A stretch of DNA of 64,000 nucleotides from Gammaproteobacteria bacterium (GTDB lineage: Bacteria > Pseudomonadota > Gammaproteobacteria > Ga0077536): the NCBI GenBank assembly GCA_020849475.1, contig JADLGE010000079.1:62001-126000 (forward strand). Direction: 5' to 3'. Below, in pieces: positions 43,081-51,761 of this stretch. Every line of letters starts with the position of its first letter. Within the stretch, counting starts at the first letter, position 1. Both the position numbers and the translations under genes were made by a program. Under the pieces are notes generated by a model. That model ran no database searches. It was not told where the DNA came from and worked only from the letters and a program-made list of their open reading frames with translations.

Positions 43081-44262
43081 ATGATCACCACCGACGTCGC
43101 CGCGCTCGGCTTCGACCCCGCGCGCCTCGCCCGCGTCACGCGTCGCGTCGAAGCGGACATTGCCGCCGGGCGTTGCAATGGCGTGGCCTTGCGTGTCGCG
43201 CGTCACGGCCAGTGGCTGCTGGATCTGTGCGAGGGCTACGCCGACCGCGACGCCGACCTGCCGCTGGAACCCGACTCGGTTTTCCACCTCATGTCCTTGA
43301 CCAAGGCCCTGACCTCGACCGTGGCCTTGAAGCTCATCGAGGATGGCATCTTTCATCTCACCACGCCGATTGCCGAGTTCATTCCCGAGTTCGGCCGTGC
43401 CGGCAAGCAGCACATCAACTTCTATCACCTGCTGACCCAGACCGGTGGACTGCCCATCGACACGCCCGGCGTGCCGCCCGAGGTGATCGCGAACCTTGAG
43501 CAATACGCGGCCTGGACTTTCGACCGGCCGGCGTCGTGTCGGCCCGGCGAGGCGGTGGCCTATTCGGTATTGGTCGCCCATTCGGTGCTGGGCCTCGCCA
43601 TGCAGCGCGCCTGCGGACGCGCGTTCACCGACATCATGCAGGAGCAGTTGTTCACGCCGCTCGGCATGCGCGACACCGCTTTCGGTCCGCGCCCCGATCT
43701 CATGGCGCGACGCTGTCCCTTGCAGCCGGCCAACTATTTGTTGTCACCGCAGTACAGTCACGCCGCGAATATCGCCGCCACCCACATCGCGCGCATCAGC
43801 GGCTACGCCACCCATCCCCATTCGGTGGTGCCGGGCGGTGGCGCGTTCTCGACGCTGTCCGACATGTGGCGCTTCACCGAGATGCTGCGGCGGGGCGGTG
43901 AGCTCGACGGTCAGCGCATCCTGTCACCGGCCATGCTCGAACTCCTGTCGCGCAATCACACCGGCGAGATGCCGAACCAGGTGTTCAAGTATCTGTTTGC
44001 CGAAAAGCACTGGCAGCAATGCCCGGCCTATCTCGGTCTCGGCTTCTGGGGGCGCGGCGAGAAACCGACGCCGGGCCCTTTCGGTGATCTCAATTCGCCG
44101 CGCACCTTCGGCGGCATCGGCCGCGGCACGACCTTGTTCTGGGTCGACCCGGCGCGCGACATCTCGCTGGTGCTATTGAGCACCGGCCTCATGGACGAAG
44201 CGGACAACTTCGTGCGCTACCAGACGCTGGCGGATCTCGTGATCTCGTCGCTGGTGGTTTGA
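43081..44262 (+). CDS. Serine hydrolase of the beta-lactamase (class C)/EstB family
   Basis: The protein has 393 residues. The SxxK motif is Ser72-Leu-Thr-Lys75 (FHLMSLTKALTS), the Tyr motif lies in AYSVLVAHSVLG, and the third motif region is FGGIGRGTTLFW. The family covers esterases (EstB), D-aminopeptidases and beta-lactamases. No signal peptide is present, so an intracellular esterase is likeliest. ATG 43081 follows GGGAG. It converges with the P450 gene. Confidence 0.87.
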   Translation: MITTDVAALGFDPARLARVTRRVEADIAAGRCNGVALRVARHGQWLLDLCEGYADRDADLPLEPDSVFHLMSLTKALTSTVALKLIEDGIFHLTTPIAEFIPEFGRAGKQHINFYHLLTQTGGLPIDTPGVPPEVIANLEQYAAWTFDRPASCRPGEAVAYSVLVAHSVLGLAMQRACGRAFTDIMQEQLFTPLGMRDTAFGPRPDLMARRCPLQPANYLLSPQYSHAANIAATHIARISGYATHPHSVVPGGGAFSTLSDMWRFTEMLRRGGELDGQRILSPAMLELLSRNHTGEMPNQVFKYLFAEKHWQQCPAYLGLGFWGRGEKPTPGPFGDLNSPRTFGGIGRGTTLFWVDPARDISLVLLSTGLMDEADNFVRYQTLADLVISSLVV

Positions 44263-44281
44263 GGTTGGCATCGCGGTGCGT

Positions 44282-45508
44282 TCATACGCGCCAGCGCAGT
44301 GCCAGGGCCGGCATGCTGGCGACGATGCCGCCATGGGTATGCAAGGCGGTGGCGTCCGCCAATTCGAAATCGGGAATGCGCTTCAGCCATTCCTGCAAAG
44401 TGATGACGAGTTCGAGACGACCAAGAATCGCGCCGGGGCAGCGATGGATGCCATGGCCGAAAGTCGCGAGCCGCACCGTGCGGCGTGCGGGATCGAAACG
44501 CAGCGGCTCGGGAAAGAGCTCGGGGTCGAGGTTATAGATCATGGTCGCGGCGGTGATCATGTCGTCGCGCCGCAACTGCGTGCCGGCGAATTCCAGATCT
44601 TCACGCACACGCCGGCTCATCACCACGATGGGGAAGCGCCGCGTGAACTCGGTGGCCGCGCCCGGCAGGCGCGCAGGATCGTCGCGCAGCGCGTGGCGCT
44701 CGTCGGGATGCTGTGCGAGGTAGGCGAGCACGAACACCAGCAATGACGCGACGGTGTCGAGCCCGGCCATGCACAGATGGATGGCGGCGCCGACCGCTTG
44801 ATCCTGCGGGATCAGTGCGCCGTTCACTTCGAGATTCGCTATTGCGCTCAGCATGTCGCCGCCCTTGCCACCACGGCGCGCGGCGAGCACCGGCGCGAGG
44901 TAAGCGGCCAGCGCCTGGAAGGCCTCCTGGCGTGCCGCGACATCGGCGCCGCGCACGGTTTCGGCGGTCCATGCCGCCAGCATTTCCCGATCAGCGAGCG
45001 GTAGACCGACCAGCTCGAGAAATACGCTCAAGGGCAGCACGTCGGCGAAATCCCGCACCACCTCGCAGTGACCGCGCTGCTGGAAGCTTTCGATGAGTGT
45101 GATGGCGCGCGCGCGGATCGCCGCTTCCTGCTCGCGCACCACGCGCGGTGACAGACCGACGTTCAGAAATTGGCGCCACTGACTGTGTTCCGGCGGATCT
45201 TTTATCAACGCGCCCAGCGGCTGCTGCACGCCCGCCGCGCGCGGCACGCCGAAAGAATCCACCGAGAAGCGTGTGGCATCGGCATAGACGTCCAGCACCT
45301 GTGCGCCGCGCGTCACCACCCAGTGGCCGCCATTGCGCGGCGTCCAGATCACGGGACAGGGCATTTCGTTGCGAAAGCGCAGCCACGCTTCGAAGTAGTC
45401 TCCACCGCGCGCGTGGGGCGCATAGATGTCGAAGTCGAACACCCGTTCCCGCGGCACATGGGCCGGGCATTCGACATCAGAGCCAAGGGAACGCAGCGCT
45501 TCGTTCAT
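44282..45508 (-). CDS. Cytochrome P450
   Basis: The protein has 408 residues, the length of soluble bacterial class I P450s. The heme-thiolate cysteine is 357 in FGHGIHRCPGA, the I-helix region is AGLDTVASLL, and the ExxR region is near ATEFTRRFP. It oxidises an organic substrate using a ferredoxin partner that is not encoded here. Start 45508 (MNEALRSLG) looks sound. Bacterial relatives act on terpenes, steroids and fatty acids; I cannot choose. Confidence 0.92.
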   Translation of the reverse strand: MNEALRSLGSDVECPAHVPRERVFDFDIYAPHARGGDYFEAWLRFRNEMPCPVIWTPRNGGHWVVTRGAQVLDVYADATRFSVDSFGVPRAAGVQQPLGALIKDPPEHSQWRQFLNVGLSPRVVREQEAAIRARAITLIESFQQRGHCEVVRDFADVLPLSVFLELVGLPLADREMLAAWTAETVRGADVAARQEAFQALAAYLAPVLAARRGGKGGDMLSAIANLEVNGALIPQDQAVGAAIHLCMAGLDTVASLLVFVLAYLAQHPDERHALRDDPARLPGAATEFTRRFPIVVMSRRVREDLEFAGTQLRRDDMITAATMIYNLDPELFPEPLRFDPARRTVRLATFGHGIHRCPGAILGRLELVITLQEWLKRIPDFELADATALHTHGGIVASMPALALRWRV

Positions 45509-45588
45509 GACCGGTCTCCGCGTGATGCGGAGAGTCTAGCGTTTCAGCATTGCTGCACGCCATCCTCGGCCGCTGCGCGCTCAGACAC

Positions 45589-47280
45589 TCACGGCGCGCG
45601 TCCGTCCTCCACACTCAACAGCGCCGCGCAACTCTGCCGATGGCTCTGCCAGTCGCTGGCGTCCCAGAACGACTTGCGCCAATAGCACATCTCGAGATCA
45701 TTGAAGGCGCCGTGCACCTGCGGTTCGCCTTGCTCGAAGCCGAACATCTTGAACGTGACATGGGCCGCGATGGCCGGCGGGATGGTGCGTTCGAGCGCGG
45801 TCAGATTGGTCCATTTGCCGAGCACGCGGTCGAGCTGCGTAGGCGGAGTTTCGTAGGCTTCGTCTATCCATTGCAGCAGTGAGCCACTCGGCATGGCGCC
45901 GCGCCCGCTCAGTTCGAACACTTCGTTGTCGGGATGCAGCGCAAGGTTGTAGACCTGGGCGTGGTGGTCGTGCACTGCCTGCGATGAACGCAGGGCATAG
46001 ACGAAACCACGCATGTCGACAGCGGCGCCCATCAGCACCAGGTTGTCGAAGCGCAGCCTCGGTTCGAGTCGCAGCATCTCGGTCACCACGATGGCGCCCA
46101 TGCTGTGACCGATGAGTGTCAGTCGGTAGGGCGACGGGCCATTGTCTGGCCCATTGGTCAGCGGCATGAGCAGACTGCGGAACAAGACCTGCAAGCCTCC
46201 ATCGACCACCGCCGGCGGCGTGATGTCGCCTTGCGTCTGATCACGCTTGTCGGTCTCGCGCCATACCAGGCCGCGCGCGCGACGCTGCATGTTTTCCCAC
46301 GCCGACTGGCCGGGACCGAGCAGGATCGGCGTGGTGACGACGCGCAACGGCGTGCTGAGTGCGTAGGCGCCGGTCTTGAGGCTGCGTTTCAGCAGGCCGT
46401 CACGGCCGCGCTCGGGATCGGGGCACAGCACATTGAACGGCGTGCGGGTCGCGTCCTGCGTCTGCGCGGGTTCGTTGCTGGTGGCCAGCGCGCTGCTGGC
46501 GGTCATCTGCGCCTTCTGCTTCTCGCAACTGAACTCGCCGTCACCCTGGCTCAATTGGTGGCGCAGTTTGAAGTTCCACAGGCGCAGGCCTTCGCTGGCG
46601 CCGAAGCGCGGCTCGCGCACCACGCCGCGCGCCAGATCGGTGGCGATGGTCAGCGGCGCCACCGCGCGCGCGAAGCCGGGGCTGCGTTTGCCTTGCTCGA
46701 TGCGCGTCGACTGTTCGAAGTAGGTGGGCAGGGCGCCCGAGCGCCACACCACGAAAATCGGATAGTAATGACCCTGGCCTTGCGGGCCATCAGGATCGAC
46801 ATCCTTGCTCATGGCCTCGGTGGCGAGGATGGCTGAACGCAGACCTTCGTCTTCCGACACCAGGCCGCCGTGCACCACCAGCACGAGGTGGGTGTAGGGC
46901 GTGCCGTCAGGGCGGCCAGCGGCGATGGCGTCACGCATCGCATCAATCTGGCAATTGAGCCGTTGATCGGGGGTGGTCTGTCCGGGCTTGGCCATTTCCA
47001 GGGTCTGGCACTGGTGGCGGTAGTCCGCCTTGTCACCGAAGCAGTCGAGATTGGAGGCGGGCATTTCAAGCTGCCCAGCGGCGTTGAAGTCCAGCACGTG
47101 GTAGCGCAGTGCGTGACAGATGTCTTCGCGATTCAAGCGGCTGGTCGCGGACAGATCGATGTGCATGCCGCCCGTCGGGCGCTCGATGACGCTGACATCG
47201 CGCGGCGCGGCGCAGCCTTGCATGAGCAGTACGCCAAAGAGCGCGAAGCGCGAAAGCCTGTGAAGCAATGGGTGCGACAT
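45589..47280 (-). CDS. Lipoprotein with alpha/beta-hydrolase (lipase-like) domain
   Basis: The protein has 563 residues from ATG 47280, which follows AAGGAG. The N-terminus has a lipoprotein signal (LSRFALFGVLLMQGC, lipobox LMQGC). A GHSMG serine-hydrolase elbow lies in LTLIGHSMGAIVVTEML at about two thirds of the length. An earlier HLVLVVHGGLVSEDEG probably forms the oxyanion region, so about 200 residues separate the two, longer than usual. The family is not known to me; the best analogy is the large membrane-bound lipase-like proteins. It is likely outer-membrane anchored. Confidence 0.72.
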   Translation of the reverse strand: MSHPLLHRLSRFALFGVLLMQGCAAPRDVSVIERPTGGMHIDLSATSRLNREDICHALRYHVLDFNAAGQLEMPASNLDCFGDKADYRHQCQTLEMAKPGQTTPDQRLNCQIDAMRDAIAAGRPDGTPYTHLVLVVHGGLVSEDEGLRSAILATEAMSKDVDPDGPQGQGHYYPIFVVWRSGALPTYFEQSTRIEQGKRSPGFARAVAPLTIATDLARGVVREPRFGASEGLRLWNFKLRHQLSQGDGEFSCEKQKAQMTASSALATSNEPAQTQDATRTPFNVLCPDPERGRDGLLKRSLKTGAYALSTPLRVVTTPILLGPGQSAWENMQRRARGLVWRETDKRDQTQGDITPPAVVDGGLQVLFRSLLMPLTNGPDNGPSPYRLTLIGHSMGAIVVTEMLRLEPRLRFDNLVLMGAAVDMRGFVYALRSSQAVHDHHAQVYNLALHPDNEVFELSGRGAMPSGSLLQWIDEAYETPPTQLDRVLGKWTNLTALERTIPPAIAAHVTFKMFGFEQGEPQVHGAFNDLEMCYWRKSFWDASDWQSHRQSCAALLSVEDGRAP

Positions 47281-47445
47281 ACCATCTCCTTGTACGCGCG
47301 TCGGCCGACATGGCACGACGCGATTTCGCTGACTCAAGTGTGGAGCAGGTAAGGCGCGAACGACAGGCAACAAAAGTGTGAATAGCAGCACCCCGTCTGG
47401 GGGTGGCGCAGTGTGTCAAACCGCGGCCGGCATCGGTGTCGGCCG

Positions 47446-47760
47446 TCAGCCTTTGAAAAACGGCGCGGCGCTCAGGATCTTGTTTTCCTGATGCTGGATG
47501 AGGGGCGCGGCGGCTTCCGCGTACACCGGCCACGCCGGGTCGGCCTGCATGCGCGCGCGGCGCTCGGCGCGGTCGTTCAGGTCCTTGAAGCGCCACATGT
47601 GGACGACCTGGTTCAGCTGCCCGATGTCCATTGAACTGTACCAGCCCACGCAGTCGCCGAGATACTGCTGCTGCAATGGCCAGCCCTTGCTGCCATAGAG
47701 TTCAAGAAAGGCCTTGAGCTTGCCCGGATGCAGGGTGTAGGTGCGATGGTCAACGATCAT
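47446..47760 (-). CDS. NIPSNAP family protein
   Basis: The protein has 104 residues with one NIPSNAP ferredoxin-like domain: MIVDHRTYTLHPGKLKAFLELY, then QLNQVVHMWRFKDLNDRAERRARM, and the family W-x-x-Y ending. Its role in bacteria is not known. A class B REP element sits just upstream of its start, at 47772-47797. Confidence 0.9.
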   Translation of the reverse strand: MIVDHRTYTLHPGKLKAFLELYGSKGWPLQQQYLGDCVGWYSSMDIGQLNQVVHMWRFKDLNDRAERRARMQADPAWPVYAEAAAPLIQHQENKILSAAPFFKG

Positions 47761-47771
47761 GTGTAGTCCTC

Positions 47772-47797
47772 GGTGGGTGCGAATTCATTGGCACATT
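47772..47797. repeat. Class B REP element
   Basis: Forward orientation: GTGGG, TGCGAAT, TC, ATTGGCA with one mismatch, CATTA. The head is GTGGG as in class A, and the tail CATT is shared too. It ends next to the stop of the CBU_0592-like gene, which begins at 47796 on the minus strand. Confidence 0.8.
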
Positions 47798-48053
47798 AAA
47801 CCTGCTTCACGCGCCGTGCCCGCGCGATGCCATAGATGCTGATGGCTATCCATGCGACTTCGATGATGAACGAAGAGAGATTGAAGTCGTAGACGAGCGA
47901 CACCGTGATCATGAGCGAGCCGATGAGATTGACCAGCGAATAGCTCAGCGACTGGCCTGACCATCTCTCGGTCTGCAGCAGAAAGTAAGCAACCAGGATC
48001 AGCACCACGCCGCCGGTGCCGACCACGTCATACCAGGCGATGCTCATGGTCAT
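47796..48053 (-). CDS. CBU_0592-like small membrane protein
   Basis: The protein has 85 residues and three membrane helices: DVVGTGGVVLILVAYFLLQ, SLVNLIGSLMITVSLVYDF and FIIEVAWIAISIYGIAR. The pattern matches the CBU_0592 domain of small bacterial membrane proteins of unknown function. Its ATG overlaps the upstream YaiI gene's stop by four bases (ATGA), showing translational coupling. Confidence 0.8.
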   Translation of the reverse strand: MTMSIAWYDVVGTGGVVLILVAYFLLQTERWSGQSLSYSLVNLIGSLMITVSLVYDFNLSSFIIEVAWIAISIYGIARARRVKQV

Positions 48054-48502
48054 GGCTGCCCGGCGCGCGCCAGCAGGCGGTCGAACTGGTTGGCGAAGGC
48101 CTGCTTGTCCTGCGCACCGAGTGGCGGCGGGCCGCCGCGCACCTGGCGCGTGGAGCGCAGCTCATCGAGCATGTCGCGCACAGCGAGACGCTCGCCGATG
48201 TTTTCCTTGGAGTAGAGCGTGCCGCGCGGATTGAGCGCCAGCGCGCCCTTGGCAATCACGCCGGCGGCCAGCGGAATGTCGGCGGTGATGACCAGGTCGC
48301 CCGGCGCGACCGAATTCTCGATGTGCTTGTCCGCTTCGTCGAAGCCGCCCGGCACGCGCACGCTGCGCACATAGGGAGAGGGCGGCAGGCTCAAGGCCTG
48401 GTTGGCGACCAGGGTCGTGGCGATCGCGCGCCGCTCGGCGGCGCGCAGGATGATGTCCCTGATCATGCGCGGACAGGCGTCCGCATCCACCCAGATATGC
48501 AT
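48050..48502 (-). CDS. YaiI/YqxD family protein (DUF188)
   Basis: The protein has 150 residues from ATG 48502 (MHIWVDADACP); an upstream ATG at 48532 would add ten unsupported residues and overlap the next gene. The family signature is complete: VDADACPRMIRDIILRAAERR, then GDLVITADIPLA, GALALNPRG and RGGPPPLG. These proteins have a PIN-like nuclease fold of unknown role. It is coupled to the small membrane gene downstream. Confidence 0.92.
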   Translation of the reverse strand: MHIWVDADACPRMIRDIILRAAERRAIATTLVANQALSLPPSPYVRSVRVPGGFDEADKHIENSVAPGDLVITADIPLAAGVIAKGALALNPRGTLYSKENIGERLAVRDMLDELRSTRQVRGGPPPLGAQDKQAFANQFDRLLARAGQP

Positions 48503-48513
48503 GGTCGGTGCGT

Positions 48514-48918
48514 TCAGCGTTGCAGTTCCCACACGTCCTGGAAGAGCTCGAATTCGCGCTTCCAGTCCATGTGATGGTCACCGCGCGAATTCTGATCGAC
48601 GAAGCTCGTCAGGCGGTACATCCACTGGTTGAGGGATTGCCACTCGGCAATGTCGTGCTGGCGGTTGGGATTGTCATTGGCCGGGTCTTGCACATCGGCC
48701 TGGCAATGCCCGATCTCGAGCATCAAGCCGTTCATCTGTTTCGACACCGCTTTCAGATCGACCTTGCTGCTGTCGGCATAGGCTGGCGCGAGCGTGGCCT
48801 GCACGGTTTTGGGCGCGGAGTTGAGGGTGTGCCCGCAAGGCGGCGCCTGCTCGGCGGCGAGTGCGCCCGCAGCACACAGGCCCAGAAGGCTGGTAACAAT
48901 CACGCGCTGCAACAGCAT
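48514..48918 (-). CDS. Hypothetical periplasmic protein
   Basis: The protein has 134 residues from ATG 48918, preceded by AAGGAAAGAG. A signal peptide (LLQRVIVTSLLGLCAAGALA) is followed by a helical domain with two cysteines (PPCGHTL and IGHCQADV), which may form a disulfide. I do not recognise it. It lies 46 nt downstream of the cytochrome c-prime-like gene on the same strand, so it may work with it. Its stop is 11 nt before the YaiI start. Confidence 0.6.
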   Translation of the reverse strand: MLLQRVIVTSLLGLCAAGALAAEQAPPCGHTLNSAPKTVQATLAPAYADSSKVDLKAVSKQMNGLMLEIGHCQADVQDPANDNPNRQHDIAEWQSLNQWMYRLTSFVDQNSRGDHHMDWKREFELFQDVWELQR

Positions 48919-48964
48919 GGTTCTCTTTCCTTGTGTCGTGATGGAAGGGGCGCGCGCCGCGCGT

Positions 48965-49480
48965 TCACGGATGACGTTGGTACTCATCGTGGCAGGCCTT
49001 GCACAGTTTCACCGTATCGCCGAACAGCACGCGCATCTGTGCCTGGTCGCCCCGTTGCGCGGCCTTGGCCAGCGCCGCGCTGGTGGTCTCGAGTGCTTGC
49101 ATGCGGCGGCTGAAATCATCGAGCTGCTGCCACACCTTGGGGCTGGTCAGGGAACGTGCCGCGGCGGTGTCGGGCGTGAACCCTTCCAGCGCCATGGTCG
49201 CCAGCACCGCGGTGCGCGCCGCCAGCACCGTGAAGCGCGCGTCGTCGAAGCGATGCTGGCCGCTGACCATGTAGGCGAGCGGCGCGACGTTCCAGGCCAT
49301 GGCGTTCATGATGCCCTGCCGATAGCGCACTGCGTCTTGCGGCGGATTGGTGGCAAGCACAGGCGACGCCGCCAGCGCCGCCAACAGCAGCGCCGCGGCC
49401 CATCGCCTCGCGTCGTGCCTGCTCAGATTGCGAGCCCCGTGCCTTCGGCGAACTGGCGCATGCAGAAATAGTCGCGCCAT
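48965..49480 (-). CDS. Cytochrome c-prime-like (class II c-type) protein
   Basis: The protein has up to 171 residues. A heme motif CKACH lies ten residues from the C-terminus (LCKACHDEYQ), where class II cytochromes c keep it. Upstream is a helical bundle (YRQGIMNAMAWN, FSRRMQALETTSAALAKAAQRGDQ) and a signal segment AALLLAALAASPVLA. Only ATG 49480 is available and gives an unusually long n-region that overlaps the upstream gene's end by 58 bases; a start nearer 49410 would look better but no usual codon is there. It should be a periplasmic electron or gas-binding protein. Confidence 0.82.
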   Translation of the reverse strand: MARLFLHAPVRRRHGARNLSRHDARRWAAALLLAALAASPVLATNPPQDAVRYRQGIMNAMAWNVAPLAYMVSGQHRFDDARFTVLAARTAVLATMALEGFTPDTAAARSLTSPKVWQQLDDFSRRMQALETTSAALAKAAQRGDQAQMRVLFGDTVKLCKACHDEYQRHP

Positions 49481-49800
49481 TCGGTGATCTTGTCGCCGCT
49501 GACCTTGAACGCGCCCGCCACCGGCAGCGGAAACGCGCGGCCGCCGGGCGGCGCGAAGTGGTCGAGTCTTTCGTTGAACACGTAGTCGCCGACCGCCGCC
49601 TGCTTCAAGGTCTCGATGCGCACCGGGCCTGTGATTTGAAAAAAGCCGAGCAGGGTGTCGCGCACGCCTTGCGGGCCATGCACCGGCGGAAACGGCATGT
49701 TCTGATACACGCAGTCATCGGCGATGTAGCGCAGTGAGGCTTCCACGCCTTCATCGTTCAAGGCTGTGCAGAACGCGTTGACTACTTGTTCCGGCGTCAT
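49423..49800 (-). CDS. Limonene-1,2-epoxide hydrolase family (SnoaL-like) protein
   Basis: The protein has 125 residues from ATG 49800, which follows GGAGCACCGCCC. The LEH signature WRDYF lies in ITEWRDYFCMRQF and includes the Arg and Asp of the Asp-Arg-Asp triad; the other residues fit NERLDHFAPPGGR. The family opens epoxides or binds ligands. It overlaps the cytochrome gene's possible start. A longer frame upstream is not supported. Confidence 0.75.
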   Translation of the reverse strand: MTPEQVVNAFCTALNDEGVEASLRYIADDCVYQNMPFPPVHGPQGVRDTLLGFFQITGPVRIETLKQAAVGDYVFNERLDHFAPPGGRAFPLPVAGAFKVSGDKITEWRDYFCMRQFAEGTGLAI

Positions 49801-49955
49801 GGGCGGTGCTCCTGGTGGCGTTGCGGTGGCGGTGGCGCGGCGCGCCGAGCGCCGATTATTGAACAGAGCACAGCGCGCCGTCACGCGGCGCGGCCTTGCT
49901 TTCGCTGGCCGCGCCACTCACCATGGCGGCCTGCCATTGGAATGAATTCTTGACG

Positions 49956-50456
49956 ATGCGTATCGCTCGTGGGCCGCGTCTGGCCGCCTTGTCCGTTGCT
50001 CTGTCCGTGCTGTTGTCGGGGTGTCTCGCGCCGGCGCTGTTGCTGCCGAGCCCCGCGCAGTTGATGTGGGCATTATTGAAGCCGCTGGTCGGCCTCGATC
50101 CGAATGTCGTGCATCTCTACGACCAGCCCCTGATTCGCGATCGCATGACCGCGCTGCTCGGACCCAATTACGACACCGCCTTGCAACTGTTGAAGACCGC
50201 TGACCAACTGCAGCAGCAGGGGCCGTTGTTCTTCGTGGTCTCGAAGTTCACGCCCATTCCCGAAGTCGCCGAGAAGGCCGGCCTGGTCTGGAACTCGGAC
50301 ACCAACCAGATGGCGGTCGCGATTCTGAAGGGCGACGGCGTGCAGGTTTTCAGTGAAGCGGTGCAGCGCAAGGCGACCGACGAGGCCAACGCCGCCGCCA
50401 CCTCGGTGGTGCCGGTATGGCCGGCCGTGATGCAGGCGTGGGCCCAGCAGCCCTGA
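49956..50456 (+). CDS. Hypothetical lipoprotein
   Basis: The protein has 166 residues from ATG 49956. The signal peptide RLAALSVALSVLLSGC has lipobox LLSGC. The mature part contains an amphipathic helical region (NYDTALQLLKTADQLQQQG) and a beta-rich end (MAVAILKGDGVQVFSEAV). I do not recognise the family. It overlaps the next gene, an MFS carrier, by 40 bases, so the two are probably cotranscribed. Confidence 0.62.
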   Translation: MRIARGPRLAALSVALSVLLSGCLAPALLLPSPAQLMWALLKPLVGLDPNVVHLYDQPLIRDRMTALLGPNYDTALQLLKTADQLQQQGPLFFVVSKFTPIPEVAEKAGLVWNSDTNQMAVAILKGDGVQVFSEAVQRKATDEANAAATSVVPVWPAVMQAWAQQP

Positions 50457-51673
50457 GCGCAAAGCCCGGCGTGTTTCGCGGCTGGCAGGTGGTGGCCGCC
50501 GCCTTCAGCGTGATGTTCTTTGCCTACGGCCTGCAATTCAGTTACGGCGTATTCGCGAGCGGCATGGCCGCTGAACTTGGCTGGAGCCGCGCCGCCACCG
50601 CGCTGCCTTATTCCCTCTACGTATTTCTCTACAGCGCCCTGAGCGCCGCCACCGGACGTGCGACCGACCGCATCGGGCCGCGTCCGGTGATCACCGTCGG
50701 CGCGCTCTTGCTCGGTCTCGGCTGGGGCCTGAGTGCGCTGGTGCACGAACCCTGGCAACTCAATCTCACCCTCGGCCTGGTGGCCGCGCTCGGCATGAGC
50801 GTCGCATGGGTGCCGTGCAATGCGACGGTGTCGCGCTGGTTCACGCTCAAGCGCGGCACGGCGGTGGCGGTGGCGTCCACCGGCGGCAGCCTCGGCAATC
50901 TCCTGGTGCCGGCGCTGGCGGCGAGCCTGATTGGGATCTGGGGCTGGCGCTGGGCCTTGGGCGTGACGGCCATCGTCGCGGCGACCCTCATGCTGGTGGC
51001 GGCGCGCTTCATGGTGCGCGATCCGGAATCGGTCGGGCTGTGGCCCGATGGCGCGACCGAAGCACCGCCGATGACCGCGCTCGGGCCGGGCAAGACCTTG
51101 GCCGAAGTGCGCGCCAGCGAACCCTTCCTGCTGCTCATCGCCATTTATTTCATGACCTGGGTGCCGGTGTTCGTGCCGTTCGTACATGCAGTCGCCTATG
51201 CCGAGGATCTCGGCGTCAGCAAGGTCGCGGCGGCGTCGGTGATCAGCGCCATCGGCATCGGCGGCACGGTCGGGCGTTTGTCGTCGGGCGTGATGTCGGA
51301 CTGGATAGGACGCATGCCGGCGCTGCTCGGCGTGTTCGCGCTGCAGGCCGTGGCCTTCGTGCTGTTCGCGTCGGCCGAGGGGCTCGCCACCTTGTGGATG
51401 GCGGCCACCCTGTTCGGCTTTTCCTACGGCGGCGGCGTGACTTTGTTGCCGCCGCTGTGTGGCGATCTGTTCGGCCGCGCTCACGTTGCATCCATCGTCG
51501 GCATGATCTTCGCGGTGGCCGGTGCACCGGCCGCCATCGGCCCTTATGTCGCGGGCTGGCTGTTCGATGTGACCGGCAGCTATGGTGCGGCGTTCATGAG
51601 TTCGGCGGCCTTGAATGTCGCGGCCCTGCTGTTGGCCGCGATACTCGCGTGGCGCGGACGTCGCGCCGCCTGA
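50417..51673 (+). CDS. Major facilitator superfamily transporter
   Basis: The protein has 418 residues with twelve probable membrane helices. Loop motifs are GRATDRIGPRPVIT in the first half and GVMSDWIGRMPALLG in the second. The start at 50417 overlaps the lipoprotein gene by 40 bases; GTG 50438 is a shorter choice. The outline resembles MFS carriers for monocarboxylates, but the substrate is not known. It is followed by pgm after 88 nt. Confidence 0.84.
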   Translation: MAGRDAGVGPAALSAKPGVFRGWQVVAAAFSVMFFAYGLQFSYGVFASGMAAELGWSRAATALPYSLYVFLYSALSAATGRATDRIGPRPVITVGALLLGLGWGLSALVHEPWQLNLTLGLVAALGMSVAWVPCNATVSRWFTLKRGTAVAVASTGGSLGNLLVPALAASLIGIWGWRWALGVTAIVAATLMLVAARFMVRDPESVGLWPDGATEAPPMTALGPGKTLAEVRASEPFLLLIAIYFMTWVPVFVPFVHAVAYAEDLGVSKVAAASVISAIGIGGTVGRLSSGVMSDWIGRMPALLGVFALQAVAFVLFASAEGLATLWMAATLFGFSYGGGVTLLPPLCGDLFGRAHVASIVGMIFAVAGAPAAIGPYVAGWLFDVTGSYGAAFMSSAALNVAALLLAAILAWRGRRAA

Positions 51674-51761
51674 TTAAACGGCGGCATTGCGCGCAAGGTC
51701 ATGCCAAAGCCCGCGCGACAATGACAAGATAGCAGCGAGCCGCATTACGCCAGGAGAATTC

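Noticed and set aside
42970-43581. A minus-strand open frame ending in CQTEV
   Set aside because: The QTEV ending recurs wherever a frame runs into a class A REP; it is repeat-encoded and the frame is antisense to the esterase gene.
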